Source of the DNA: an uncultured Porphyromonadaceae bacterium
GTDB lineage: Bacteria; Bacteroidota; Bacteroidia; Bacteroidales; Muribaculaceae
Assembly (NCBI GenBank): GCA_900540205.1
Contig: UQER01000011.1
Location: 1-64,000, forward strand
Reading direction: 5' to 3'
DNA length: 64,000 nt
Of the stretch, positions 42,939-52,468 are shown piece after piece. The notes beneath the pieces were generated by a model. It did not search any database. It was given only the letters and a program-made list of their open reading frames with translations, and was not told where the DNA came from. Each line of letters begins with the position of its first letter. Positions within the stretch are counted from its first letter, which is position 1. The position numbers and the translations under genes were made by a program.

Positions 42939-42971
42939 AGATGCACCTGCCGCGCCGCGGTCGGCGCATCT
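42939..42971 (+). promoter_or_regulatory. GC-rich leader hairpin upstream of moxR
   Basis: AGATGC and GCATCT flank an inner CCGCG / CGCGG stem with two mismatches. The hairpin sits near the start of the predicted transcript of the bat operon. It lacks a T run, so it is not an evident terminator. Confidence 0.5.
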
Positions 42972-43068
42972 GCCTTTATGATGCAGTGCAATCGCTTAAT
43001 TCTCAAAGCTTAAGCATCAGGACAACAACGAATTAATCTAAACACAACATCTATAACACCAACACATT

Positions 43069-44064
43069 ATGAGTGAACCGGTTAACATCCGCGACCTTAA
43101 CGACCTCGTTGCAGGTAAAAGAGATTTCGTAAATCTGATTACCCGAGGGATGGACCAGACCATCGTCGGTCAGAAACACCTTGTGGAATCGCTCCTTATA
43201 GCCCTCCTTTCCAACGGCCACGTGCTGCTTGAAGGTGTCCCCGGTCTGGCAAAGACCCTTGCCATCAAGACACTCGCACAGATTATCGACGCCAAATACA
43301 GCCGTATTCAGTTCACCCCCGACCTTCTCCCCGCCGACGTTGTGGGAACCATGGTCTACAGCGTCAAGAACGAGACATTCCAGGTGAAAAAAGGCCCGGT
43401 GTTTGCTAATTTCGTCCTTGCCGACGAAATCAACCGCGCACCTGCCAAGGTTCAGTCCTCGCTGCTTGAGGCCATGCAGGAACGCCAGGTGACAATCGGC
43501 GACAAGACCTTCCAGCTCGACGAGCCCTTCCTTGTGATGGCCACCCAGAACCCCATCGAACAGGAAGGCACCTACCCCCTCCCCGAAGCGCAGGTCGACC
43601 GTTTCCTCCTCAAGGTGGTCATCGGCTACCCGTCGCGCGACGAGGAAAAACAGATTATCCGCCAGAACATCTCGAATGAGAAAAAAGAGGTTCGTCCGCT
43701 CCTCAAGCCCGAAGAGATTATCGAGGCACAGAAAGTTGTAGAGCAGATCTACATCGACGAAAAGATTGAACGCTACATAGTCGACATTGTTTTCGCAACC
43801 CGCTTCCCCGCCGAATACGGCCTGAACGACCTGACCGGCATCATCGGATTCGGAGCCTCTCCGCGTGCCTCCATCTCACTTGCGCGTGCCGCCCGCTCAT
43901 ATGCCTTCCTACACCAGCGCGGTTACGTGATTCCCGAGGATGTGCGCGCCGTATGCCACGATGTTCTACGTCACCGTATCGGCCTGACCTACGAGGCCGA
44001 GGCCAACAACATCACTGCCGACGAAATCATCTCCGAAATTCTGGACAAAGTCGAGGTGCCCTGA
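43069..44064 (+). CDS. MoxR-family AAA+ ATPase
   Basis: A 331-residue MoxR-type ATPase, a chaperone-like protein that acts with VWA-domain proteins. Walker A is LEGVPGLAKT, Walker B is FVLADEINRAP, and sensor 1 lies in VMATQNPIEQEGTYPLPEAQ. It is the first gene of the operon that contains the bat genes, the usual arrangement in Bacteroides. It has a promoter -7 element about 150 nt upstream. Confidence 0.92.
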   Translation: MSEPVNIRDLNDLVAGKRDFVNLITRGMDQTIVGQKHLVESLLIALLSNGHVLLEGVPGLAKTLAIKTLAQIIDAKYSRIQFTPDLLPADVVGTMVYSVKNETFQVKKGPVFANFVLADEINRAPAKVQSSLLEAMQERQVTIGDKTFQLDEPFLVMATQNPIEQEGTYPLPEAQVDRFLLKVVIGYPSRDEEKQIIRQNISNEKKEVRPLLKPEEIIEAQKVVEQIYIDEKIERYIVDIVFATRFPAEYGLNDLTGIIGFGASPRASISLARAARSYAFLHQRGYVIPEDVRAVCHDVLRHRIGLTYEAEANNITADEIISEILDKVEVP

Positions 44065-44109
44065 TAACAAGGCGCTTCAACGAATACCCAACTTATACAG
44101 CAACCGTAC

Positions 44110-44979
44110 ATGGACGCCAAAGAGCTTCTGAAAAAAGTCAGACGAATTGAAATAAAAACCCGCGGGCTGTCGCAGAACATCTTCGCCGGAGAATATCATT
44201 CCGCCTTCAAAGGGAGGGGAATGATGTTCTCTGAAGTGCGCGAATATCAGTATGGCGACGACATACGCGACATTGACTGGAACGTTACGGCGCGCCACAA
44301 CAAGCCGTACGTCAAGGTGTTCGAGGAAGAACGCGAACTTACGGTCATGCTGCTTGTCGATGTCAGCGGTTCGCGCCTTTTCGGAGCTGTGGGCGAGGAG
44401 AAACGCGAGATGATTGCGGAGATAGCCGCCACGCTGGCGTTTTCAGCCATCCAGAACAACGACAAAATCGGGGTGATTTTCTTCTCCGACAAGATAGAGA
44501 AATTCATTCCGCCCAAGAAAGGACGCAAGCACATCCTGTTCATAATCCGTGAACTGCTTGACTTCACACCCGAGAGCCGCGGCACCGATATCGGCATGGT
44601 GCTCCGCTACTTCTCTGATGCCCTGAAAAAGCGTTGCACCACATTCCTGATTTCCGACTTTATCGACGAAAAGGACTATTACAAGGCTCTTTCAATAGCT
44701 TCGAACAAGCACGACGTCTACGGCGTACAGGTCTACGACAAACGCGATGCACAGCTTCCCGATGTGGGTCTGATGCGCGTGGCCGACCTCGAGACCGGCA
44801 CCGAACAGTGGGTTGACACATCCTCGAAACGTGTACGCAACGATTATAGCCGCTGGTGGTATGAACGTCAGCAGAACATGTCCGACACACTGAAACGTTG
44901 CCGGGTAGGCTCTGTAAGCGTGGCCACCGACGAGGATTTCGTCAGCGCGCTCAAAGGATTGTTCCAGAAGCACGCCTGA
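44110..44979 (+). CDS. DUF58 domain protein
   Basis: A 289-residue DUF58 protein with a VWA-like fold. The MIDAS motif is in LLVDVSGSRLF (D-x-S-x-S). Near the N-terminus GRGMMFSEVREYQYGDDIRDIDWNVTAR is the family signature. It sits between moxR and the BatD-like gene, 45 nt after moxR. It is soluble with no signal peptide. Its partner is expected to be the MoxR ATPase. Confidence 0.9.
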   Translation: MDAKELLKKVRRIEIKTRGLSQNIFAGEYHSAFKGRGMMFSEVREYQYGDDIRDIDWNVTARHNKPYVKVFEEERELTVMLLVDVSGSRLFGAVGEEKREMIAEIAATLAFSAIQNNDKIGVIFFSDKIEKFIPPKKGRKHILFIIRELLDFTPESRGTDIGMVLRYFSDALKKRCTTFLISDFIDEKDYYKALSIASNKHDVYGVQVYDKRDAQLPDVGLMRVADLETGTEQWVDTSSKRVRNDYSRWWYERQQNMSDTLKRCRVGSVSVATDEDFVSALKGLFQKHA

Positions 44980-45048
44980 CCACTCACAATCCGGACCTCA
45001 GGCAGTGGCTAACCACCCTTTCTAAGCTCCAGCATTTCCAACATAACG

Positions 45049-46086
45049 ATGAAAGCAATCAGAAACATATCCATCACACTCCTGCTCTGCATCACGGCCG
45101 TGTTGCAGGCTGTGGCTGTGACTTCGATAAAAGCCTCCGTCGATTCCACTCAGATGGAGATGGGACGCCAGATGGCTGTCAAGCTCAACATTGTGCAGCC
45201 GCACAATGCCGGAACAGCACTGATGGTCGATAAAAACGCCTTTCCCGCCGAGGTAGAGATAATAGACTGGGTGGATGGCGACACCACCGACATCGGCAAC
45301 GGTCTGGAAGAGATAAAGCGTGCGCTTGTGGTGCAGTCGTTCGACTCCGGCGTATATGCCATCCCCCCGTTCCTGCTGGTCAACGGACCTGACACCGTAC
45401 GTTCCAACGGCCTTTCAATCAAGGTCAATCCTGTTGACGTCAGCGAAATGACCGACATAAACCCCATTGCTGATGTTGCCGGTTTTGAGTCGAAATGGTA
45501 CGACTGGCTGCCCGACTGGATCACAGACTACTGGCTCTGGATTGTGCTTGGAATCGTGATTATAGCAGGTGGCATATGTGCATACCTGATTCTCAGCAAC
45601 AAGGTGAATGTCAACATCATGCCGCAGAAAAAGCGTCTGCCGCCCGATCAGATTGCCTTCAACCGCCTAAATGCCCTGAAAGAAGCACAGCTTTGGGAGA
45701 AGGGACAGGAGAAGGAGTATTATACGCGCCTCATCGACATTCTCAGGGATTACCTGCAGGAGCGTTTCGGCATAAATGCCATGGAAATGACCTCATCGCA
45801 GATTCTGAAAGCCCTGTCGGCCAACGAAGAGACCCGCATGTCGAACAAGTATATGCAGCGCGTGGTTGAAATTGCCGACTACGTGAAATTCGCCAAGGTA
45901 CGCCCCCTCCCCGACGATAACGTACGCTCCTTCCAGAACGCCATGCAGTTCGTCGAGGAAACTCGCCCTGTGGTCACAGAGAACCCCGACGGCGAGGCTG
46001 AGAACGGCAATGTGTCCGCGCAGACAGCAGCAGCCGCCCCCGACAAGAAAACAACAAACGATAACCCCACAACGAAAGGAAAATAA
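45049..46086 (+). CDS. Membrane protein of the bat operon (DUF4381-like)
   Basis: A 345-residue protein with a signal peptide (MKAIRNISITLLLCITAVL ... AVA), a periplasmic domain (residues 25-160), one membrane helix (YWLWIVLGIVIIAGGICAYLIL), and a cytosolic tail that starts with KKRLPPDQIAFNRLNALKEAQLWEKG. The last 40 residues are Ala/Asn/Thr-rich. The tail region YYTRLIDILRDYLQERFGINAMEM is like DUF4381 or BatD-like proteins that occur in these operons. The next gene begins directly at its stop. Confidence 0.75.
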   Translation: MKAIRNISITLLLCITAVLQAVAVTSIKASVDSTQMEMGRQMAVKLNIVQPHNAGTALMVDKNAFPAEVEIIDWVDGDTTDIGNGLEEIKRALVVQSFDSGVYAIPPFLLVNGPDTVRSNGLSIKVNPVDVSEMTDINPIADVAGFESKWYDWLPDWITDYWLWIVLGIVIIAGGICAYLILSNKVNVNIMPQKKRLPPDQIAFNRLNALKEAQLWEKGQEKEYYTRLIDILRDYLQERFGINAMEMTSSQILKALSANEETRMSNKYMQRVVEIADYVKFAKVRPLPDDNVRSFQNAMQFVEETRPVVTENPDGEAENGNVSAQTAAAAPDKKTTNDNPTTKGK

Positions 46087-47076
46087 ATGATGCATCTGGC
46101 TCATCCCGGCTTACTTTGGTTGTTTCTGCTCTACGTGCCTCTGATTGCATGGTATGTGTGGAAACACCGTTCGGCCTATCCTTCACTCCACATATCCACC
46201 ACCGGTCCGTTCCGGCGCACGCCAAGGCCGGTGAAGCAGTACGGCCTGTATGCCATGTTCGCCCTGCGTTTGGCGGCCATAGGCTGCCTTATCATTGTGC
46301 TCGCACGTCCTCAGACACGCGATGCATGGCGCACATCGAGCACCGAAGGCACCGACATGGTCATAGCCCTTGACATCTCATCGAGTATGCTGGCACGCGA
46401 TTTCAAGCCAGACCGCCTGGAAGCCGCAAAAAAAATAGCTGCCAACTTCATCAACGGCCGTGAAAACGACAACATGGGTCTGGTGGTGTTCGCCGGAGAA
46501 GCGTTCACCGGAGTGCCCATGACAACCGACCGCGCCGCGCTCACCAACTATGTCAACGCCCTCAACCGCGAAATGCTCGAGGACGGTACCGCCATAGGCG
46601 ACGGCCTCGCCACATCCATAAACCGCATCAAGGACGGACGCGCAAAATCGAAAAGCATAATCCTTCTGACCGACGGTTCGAACAACACCGGCATCGTGGC
46701 TCCGCTCACCGCCGCCGAGATTGCACACAAGCTTGGCATCAAGGTCTACACCATCGGAATAGGCACAAACGGCACAGCCCCTTATCCGCAGGTGAACATG
46801 TTCGGCCGCATTGAATATGTTCCGATGCCCGTGGTGATCGATGAGTCAACACTCAAACAGATTGCCGACATAACCGGAGGCAAATACTTCCGCGCCACCG
46901 GCAACAAGGTGCTCACAGAGATTTTCGAGGAGATTGACAAACTTGAAAAAACGGAATTCGATGTGCGTCACTTCTCGCACACCGAGGACAATTATCTCCC
47001 GTGGGCGCTGCTCGCTCTCGGACTTTTCGTTCTTGAACTGCTGCTGCGGCAGACATGGCTGCGGTCCATCCCCTGA
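46087..47076 (+). CDS. batA: BatA: membrane VWA-domain protein
   Basis: A 329-residue protein with two N-terminal membrane helices (LLWLFLLYVPLIAWYV; MFALRLAAIGCLIIVLA) and a VWA domain with MIDAS motif ALDISSSML, NMGLVVFAGEAF and LTDGSNNTG. The Bat proteins were named for Bacteroides aerotolerance; their mechanism is unclear. ATG 46090 is an alternative start. Batch of batA to batE follows in the same direction, one gene after another. Confidence 0.92.
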   Translation: MMHLAHPGLLWLFLLYVPLIAWYVWKHRSAYPSLHISTTGPFRRTPRPVKQYGLYAMFALRLAAIGCLIIVLARPQTRDAWRTSSTEGTDMVIALDISSSMLARDFKPDRLEAAKKIAANFINGRENDNMGLVVFAGEAFTGVPMTTDRAALTNYVNALNREMLEDGTAIGDGLATSINRIKDGRAKSKSIILLTDGSNNTGIVAPLTAAEIAHKLGIKVYTIGIGTNGTAPYPQVNMFGRIEYVPMPVVIDESTLKQIADITGGKYFRATGNKVLTEIFEEIDKLEKTEFDVRHFSHTEDNYLPWALLALGLFVLELLLRQTWLRSIP

Positions 47077-47150
47077 CCGACGCCTCCGCCCAACTTACGC
47101 ACCGCCATTCAAGATATTAACCGCATACGCATGATAATCAGCAATATCAA

Positions 47151-48182
47151 ATGAGCTTCGCATATCCACATCTGCTATATCTTCTGTTCCTGCTGCCGGT
47201 GATTTTCGGCCTGTGGTGGTGGGCACGTCTGGCACGCAAGGCAAAATTGCGCCGCTATGGCAATCCCGCACATCTGTCGCGCCTGATGCCCGAGGCATCA
47301 AAATATGTTCCGGCGGTAAAAATCAGTCTGGAACTCCTTGCCCTGGCAGCCCTTATCGTGGCGATAGCGCGCCCGCGCGCCGGCCAGAAAGAGGAAGTGG
47401 AGAACACCTCCGGTATAGAGGTCATGATTGCATTCGACGTATCACGCTCGATGCTTGCCTCCTCTACCGATGACCCTCAGGGTGTTTCTCGCCTACAGAG
47501 AGCGAAATACATCCTCAACCGCCTCATTGACAAACTCGACAATGACAAGGTGGGACTCATTGTTTTCGCAGGTGAAGCCTATACCCAGCTCCCTATCACA
47601 ACCGATTTCCTTTCGGCACGCATGTATCTCGACGAGATTTCAACCGAGATGGTACCGACACAAGGCACAGCGGTCGGAGCGGCAATCGACATGGCCATAA
47701 ACTCGTTCTCACCCGATCCGGAGATAAGCAAGGCGATAATCGTGATTACCGACGGCGAGAACCATGAAGGCAACGCTGTGGAGATGGCCGAGTACGCCAA
47801 AAGTCAGGGCATCGAGGTGGATGTCATCGGAGTCGGTTCGCTCAAGGGTGCGCCTATTCCGGTCAATCCGCGCAAAGGCGAATTCCTGAAGGATGCCTCC
47901 GGAGCTCCGGTGACCACATATCTTAACGAGGCTATGGCGAAAGAGATTGCCAAAGCCGGAGGTGGCGCATACATCAACGGCTCCGGTAACAAGGCTGTCG
48001 ACCAGCTCATAGAAAGCCTTGACCAGATAAAGAAATCAGATCTGAAACATGTATCCTACAAGGCCAGTGCCGAGCAGTTCCCGGTGTTCGCCAGCATAGC
48101 GTTACTGCTGCTGGTGATTGACGCCTGCATACTGCCGCGCAAGATCGGCTGGCTCAAGAAATTTACTTTCTTCAGCAAATGA
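47151..48182 (+). CDS. batB: BatB: membrane VWA-domain protein
   Basis: A 343-residue paralogue of BatA. N-terminal membrane helices (YLLFLLPVIFGLWWWARL; LELLALAALIVAIARP) precede the VWA domain with MIDAS motif AFDVSRSML, KVGLIVFAGEAYTQLP and ITDGENHEG. A C-terminal helix (FASIALLLLVIDACIL) ends it. BatA and BatB probably dimerise through the membrane in the same complex. It starts 74 nt after batA. Confidence 0.92.
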   Translation: MSFAYPHLLYLLFLLPVIFGLWWWARLARKAKLRRYGNPAHLSRLMPEASKYVPAVKISLELLALAALIVAIARPRAGQKEEVENTSGIEVMIAFDVSRSMLASSTDDPQGVSRLQRAKYILNRLIDKLDNDKVGLIVFAGEAYTQLPITTDFLSARMYLDEISTEMVPTQGTAVGAAIDMAINSFSPDPEISKAIIVITDGENHEGNAVEMAEYAKSQGIEVDVIGVGSLKGAPIPVNPRKGEFLKDASGAPVTTYLNEAMAKEIAKAGGGAYINGSGNKAVDQLIESLDQIKKSDLKHVSYKASAEQFPVFASIALLLLVIDACILPRKIGWLKKFTFFSK

Positions 48183-48235
48183 TACACCCACTCCGGACAC
48201 CGATCCGGCCAACAACAATGCTCAAACACCGTTAT

Positions 48236-49087
48236 ATGAAACGTTACGTAAACATATTGTCGTTCACGGCCACAGTGGCACTCCTGCCGCTGCTGGCAGG
48301 GTGTGGCAAGAATCACGATAACACTGCGGAACAGGCGCAGGTGCAGTCCACAAAGCGCGAGCGCAATTCCATAAAGGAGGGCAACGCGCAGTATGCCGAT
48401 CAGCATTACGCCGATGCCGAAATTTCCTACAAGAAAGCTCTTGAGGAAAATCCGGACAACGCCACCGCGCAGTTCAATCTCGCGTCAGCATACCTGAAAC
48501 AGCGTGGCAACGACATTGCCAACAAAGCTGATTCACTTGTGCGCACTGCCGATGCCATGCTCGCCAAAGTGGCCTCGCAGCCCGACGTCAAACTTGCCGA
48601 AAGCTCTTTCTACGACCGCGGTAACATAGCCTACAAGGCTGAAGATTACGCCTCAGCCATAGAGATGTACAAGAATGCCCTCCGCAGAAATCCTGACAAC
48701 GACCAGGCCCGAGAGAATCTCCGTCTGGCCCAGTTGAAAAAGCAGGAGCAGGACCAGCAGAACCAGAACCAGGACCAGAACAAAGACCAGCAGGATCAGA
48801 ATAAAGACCAGAATCAGGACCAGCAGCAGAATCAGGACCAGCAGGACAACAAGCAGGATCAGGACAAGGATAAAGACAAAGACCAGAACCAGCAGAACTC
48901 ACCCGACCAGAACAAGGACCAGCAGCAACAGCAGAAGCAGCAACAGGGCGGTCTGAGCGATGCAAGCGCCCAGCAGATTCTGAAAGCCATGGAGGATAAG
49001 GAAAACGGCACCCGACAGAAAGTGGAACTGATGAAACAGGGTGAAGAGAAACGTGCCAACCGCCGCACCACCGACAAACCCTGGTAA
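48236..49087 (+). CDS. batC: BatC: TPR lipoprotein with Gln/Asp/Asn-rich tail
   Basis: A 283-residue lipoprotein. The start MKRYVNILSF is chosen because it begins a signal peptide with lipobox LLAGC; the frame opens earlier at 48179, overlapping batB. The signal is followed by TPR repeats (EGNAQYADQHYADAEISYKK; EDYASAIEMYKNALRRNPDN). Residues from about 160 to 235 are low complexity, repeating QDQNKDQ-like units. The tail ends with a Lys/Arg-rich piece. The low-complexity part probably varies in length between strains. Confidence 0.85.
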   Translation: MKRYVNILSFTATVALLPLLAGCGKNHDNTAEQAQVQSTKRERNSIKEGNAQYADQHYADAEISYKKALEENPDNATAQFNLASAYLKQRGNDIANKADSLVRTADAMLAKVASQPDVKLAESSFYDRGNIAYKAEDYASAIEMYKNALRRNPDNDQARENLRLAQLKKQEQDQQNQNQDQNKDQQDQNKDQNQDQQQNQDQQDNKQDQDKDKDKDQNQQNSPDQNKDQQQQQKQQQGGLSDASAQQILKAMEDKENGTRQKVELMKQGEEKRANRRTTDKPW

Positions 49088-49135
49088 TAAGCCCGCCCCT
49101 CCCACGTCACTCAACTATGAAATGAATTACCCGAC

Positions 49136-50965
49136 ATGAAGAAATTATTCTTGTTATTTACGTTGATAGCCGGCATATGCTGCCAGATGGCCGCACAAGT
49201 GTCGTTCAAGGTGCAACCGCCCCGAAACGTGATTGCAGGCAATGTGTTCTACGTCACCTACCGCCTGTCGAACGCTGAAGGCACAAGCCTGAATGCCCCG
49301 GCCATCGAGGGGTGCAAGCTGCTTTCGCGCAATCCAGGCGTCAGCACCATGCAGTCCATGCAGATTATCAACGGTGTGCAGAGTTCAAACACATCGGTCG
49401 ACTATACATTCACCTACCGTGCCGAAAAAGAGGGCACATACACCATTCCACCGGCCACTATCGTGGCCGATGGCAAAACACTGCAGACCTCGGCCGCACA
49501 GTTCCGGATTCTCCCACCTGACCGCAATTCTGCACAGAACAACGGCGGTTACGGCGGCAACGCCATGGGGATGCCGGATTTCGACGAGCCTGCACAGGAC
49601 ACCAAGATATCCAAAAACGACATCTTCGTGCGCGTAATCCTCAACAAGAGTCAGGCCTACGAAGGCGAGGCCATTGAATGCACCCTCAAACTCTACACCA
49701 AATTCGAGCGCATCAATTCGTTCATGGTCACCTCTCCCCCAACTTTCGACGGCTTCCTTATCGATGAACTCGACACTCAAGCACAGCTCAATGAGGTGGA
49801 GCACTACAACGGCCAGAACTACATAACTGCCGTGCTGAAAAAATGCATCATATTCCCTCAGAAATCGGGTAAACTCACCATCAACTCCGGGAAATACGAC
49901 CTGAGCGTGGTGCAGCTTGAACGAGTGTCGAACGGCTTCTTTATCTCTGCCCGTCCCATTGAGAAGGAGGTGCATCTGCAGCCGTTCACCCAGACAGTCA
50001 ACATCACTCCCCTCCCCCAGCCGGAACCGGCCGGATTCTCAGGCGCTGTGGGACAGCTCAAATTTGAAAGCGCACTCAGTTCCAACACTCCGAGAACAGG
50101 TGAAGCGATTTCGCTCCGCTATATCGTAACCGGTACGGGCAACATCAAATACTTCACCGAGCCCAAACCGCAGATTCCATCGGAATTCGAGCAATACACA
50201 CCCAAGACCGAGGAAAATGTCCGTATAGCCGGAAACACCCTCACCGGTACCCGGAGCATTGACTACACCCTCGTGCCGCAATCGGTGGGCGAATTCAAGA
50301 TTCCGGCACAGGAATTCGTCTACTTCGACCTTGCAAAGAAACAATACGTCACACTCACCGCTCCGGGCTACACGCTCAATGTGGCCAAAGGCTCCGGAAC
50401 CACAATGAGTGCTGAGCAGCGCGACATCGAAGCCAAGAACACCGACATCCTGCACATAAAGACAGGCGACAAGAACCAGTCGGCCGACCATACCCCCATG
50501 ATACGTTTCTGGTGGTACTGGGCCATCTTCGGCGCACTCCTCGCCGCAGCCATAGCCAGTGTGCTCATCTACAGCAACAAACTCAAACGAGAAGCCGATG
50601 TTGTGGGACGCCGCACATCCCGTGCCAACAAGGTGGCCCGGAAGCGCCTTAAAATGGCCGAAAGCTTCATGAAAGCCCACAAGAGCGATAAATTCTATGA
50701 AGAGTTGCTCAAGGCCATGTGGGGCTATCTGAGCGACAAACTCAACATCCCTTCGTCGCAGCTCACACGCCAGAACATCGTGGACACCCTGTCGCAACGC
50801 GGAGCCGACACAGAAATCTGCAATAACGTGATAGCCATCCTTGATGACTGCGAAATGGCACGTTACACCCCCGATTCATCTCTCGATTCGTCGGTAGAGG
50901 CCATATATAACCGTGCAACCGATGTAATCAACGAAATTGAACGCAGCAAGATAGCACGTGCCTGA
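49136..50965 (+). CDS. batD: BatD: periplasmic/membrane oxygen tolerance protein
   Basis: A 609-residue protein with signal peptide (MKKLFLLFTLIAGICCQMAAQ), several beta-sandwich repeats in the periplasm (residues 25-430; FKVQPPRNVIAGNVFYVTYRL is the BatD opening), one membrane helix (YWAIFGALLAAAIASVLIY near 450-480) and a cytosolic helical tail (FYEELLKAMWGYLSDKLNI). This is the usual BatD layout. It begins 48 nt after batC. Confidence 0.9.
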   Translation: MKKLFLLFTLIAGICCQMAAQVSFKVQPPRNVIAGNVFYVTYRLSNAEGTSLNAPAIEGCKLLSRNPGVSTMQSMQIINGVQSSNTSVDYTFTYRAEKEGTYTIPPATIVADGKTLQTSAAQFRILPPDRNSAQNNGGYGGNAMGMPDFDEPAQDTKISKNDIFVRVILNKSQAYEGEAIECTLKLYTKFERINSFMVTSPPTFDGFLIDELDTQAQLNEVEHYNGQNYITAVLKKCIIFPQKSGKLTINSGKYDLSVVQLERVSNGFFISARPIEKEVHLQPFTQTVNITPLPQPEPAGFSGAVGQLKFESALSSNTPRTGEAISLRYIVTGTGNIKYFTEPKPQIPSEFEQYTPKTEENVRIAGNTLTGTRSIDYTLVPQSVGEFKIPAQEFVYFDLAKKQYVTLTAPGYTLNVAKGSGTTMSAEQRDIEAKNTDILHIKTGDKNQSADHTPMIRFWWYWAIFGALLAAAIASVLIYSNKLKREADVVGRRTSRANKVARKRLKMAESFMKAHKSDKFYEELLKAMWGYLSDKLNIPSSQLTRQNIVDTLSQRGADTEICNNVIAILDDCEMARYTPDSSLDSSVEAIYNRATDVINEIERSKIARA

Positions 50966-51009
50966 CTTCCGACATGGCGCAACATTTCAACCAAACCATC
51001 AGACGCAAC

Positions 51010-51858
51010 ATGAAACATATCATATCATTCGCCATATTTCTGATTGCCGCATTGACAGCGGCAGCCCAGCAGGATTCAATTATAACGGCAGGTGCAACTG
51101 TCGCCTCACCAGAAGCAGAAGAGGCTCTGGAAACTGGCATCGAAGCAGGACGTCTGGCAGAACAGGCCGACTCGGCATATGCCGCCGATAATTTCTCACT
51201 TGCCGAACAGCTTTACCGCGAATCCATAACTTCTGAAGGCACCTCCAGTACGATATGCTACAATCTCGGCAATGCTTATTATCGTCAGGGCAATCTCGGC
51301 ATGGCGATTGTAAACTATGAACGCGCCCTCAAACTCGACCCCACCAACAAGGACGCACGCATAAATCTGGAATTCGTGAAAGGGAAAATCACAGACCGCC
51401 AGATTGACTCAGGTTCCTTCGTATCGAATCTTTGGGAAAACATCGTGATGTTTTTCAAGGCCGACACATGGGCCTCGCTTGCGATAATTCTCTTTGCACT
51501 GTTTCTTGCCTCGGCGCTCACCTATCTTTTCTCGTCGGTGGTGCTTGTCAAGAAACTGAGTTTCTTCGGTGGCCTGATAATATTCATTGTGTGCGCGCTT
51601 GCCGTGATCATATCGTTCGCGGCTGCAAACCGTGTTGAAACCGACAGGTATGCCATCATCCTCCCACCCTCCGCCCAGCTTTCCACAACGCCGCGCGAGG
51701 CACGGAACCAGTCGGAAGAAGCATTCCTGCTGCACGAAGGCACCAAAGTGGAGATTGTTGATTCCATCTCATCATCGGCCGACGGAAAATGGTTTGAAGT
51801 GCGCGTAGGGCAGAATGAACGTGCATGGATCAAGGCAGCCGATGTGGAGCGCATCTGA
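51010..51858 (+). CDS. batE: BatE: TPR and SH3-like membrane protein
   Basis: A 282-residue protein with a signal peptide (MKHIISFAIFLIAALTAAAQ; the ATG at 50974 adds 12 residues upstream and is less likely). TPR repeats are at 60-130 (FSLAEQLYRESITSEG; GNLGMAIVNYERALKLDPTN), two membrane helices (about 165-190 and 200-220), and a C-terminal SH3b-like domain (LHEGTKVEIVDSISSSADGKW). BatE is the last gene of the operon. Confidence 0.88.
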   Translation: MKHIISFAIFLIAALTAAAQQDSIITAGATVASPEAEEALETGIEAGRLAEQADSAYAADNFSLAEQLYRESITSEGTSSTICYNLGNAYYRQGNLGMAIVNYERALKLDPTNKDARINLEFVKGKITDRQIDSGSFVSNLWENIVMFFKADTWASLAIILFALFLASALTYLFSSVVLVKKLSFFGGLIIFIVCALAVIISFAAANRVETDRYAIILPPSAQLSTTPREARNQSEEAFLLHEGTKVEIVDSISSSADGKWFEVRVGQNERAWIKAADVERI

Positions 51859-51987
51859 CAAATTCTCTCACCTTACCCCGTGCCTACATGCCCTATAAAG
51901 CCTTTCATGCCATTTATCATAAGCCTTTGTTTGACTTAAAATTAGGGTAAAAGAATGAAAAATATGTTGTAAAACACATAACAAACA

Positions 51988-52019
51988 TTTGCTAATTACA
52001 GCCATTAAGCATAAATTTA
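51988..52019 (+). promoter_or_regulatory. Promoter of the small HTH gene
   Basis: TTTG (51988-51991), 20 nt, then TAAATTTA (52012-52019), one base from the consensus. Start of transcription near 52026, about 35 nt before the ATG. Confidence 0.6.
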
Positions 52020-52060
52020 TGGTGCTAACAGAACATATTTCACCCTAAAAATACACGATC

Positions 52061-52327
52061 ATGACAAAGACAATCACTTTCAACGATCTGCGTCGCCTTA
52101 AAGACAGCCTTCCCGATGGCGCAACCCACCGCATTGCCGACAAGCTCCATATAACCGTGCAAACAGTTCGTAACTACTTTGGGGGTTCAAATTACGAATT
52201 CGGCAATAACTGCGGTGTACACATCGAACCGGGTCCCGACGGTGGCATTGTAGTGCTCGACGACACCACCATCTACGACATGGCGGTTGAAATCCTTCAG
52301 GAAGAGGAACAGAAAAAGGAAGCCTGA
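52061..52327 (+). CDS. Small helix-turn-helix protein
   Basis: An 88-residue protein with an HTH-like segment in the first half (LPDGATHRIADKLHITVQTVRNYFGG), followed by an acidic tail (EILQEEEQKKEA). It resembles small, conserved Bacteroidetes DNA-binding proteins of unknown role. It has its own promoter and a strong terminator downstream, so it is a single-gene unit. Function cannot be assigned. Confidence 0.7.
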   Translation: MTKTITFNDLRRLKDSLPDGATHRIADKLHITVQTVRNYFGGSNYEFGNNCGVHIEPGPDGGIVVLDDTTIYDMAVEILQEEEQKKEA

Positions 52328-52404
52328 ATTTGAGAATTAAACGGCCACATGAAGCCAGAACAGCATTCATCCGCCGTCAGAAACATTCAAGCAACCAAAG
52401 CATA

Positions 52405-52445
52405 AGTCGCGCCCATCGGCATGCCCCGAAGGGCGCGATTTTATT
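52405..52445 (+). terminator. Terminator after the HTH gene
   Basis: An 8-bp GC-rich stem (TCGCGCCC / GGGCGCGA) with a 16-nt loop, followed by TTTTATTTAT. It lies 79 nt after the HTH stop codon and 24 nt before the next start codon. Confidence 0.85.
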
Positions 52446-52468
52446 TATCTCCGCAAAACACCCACGCC

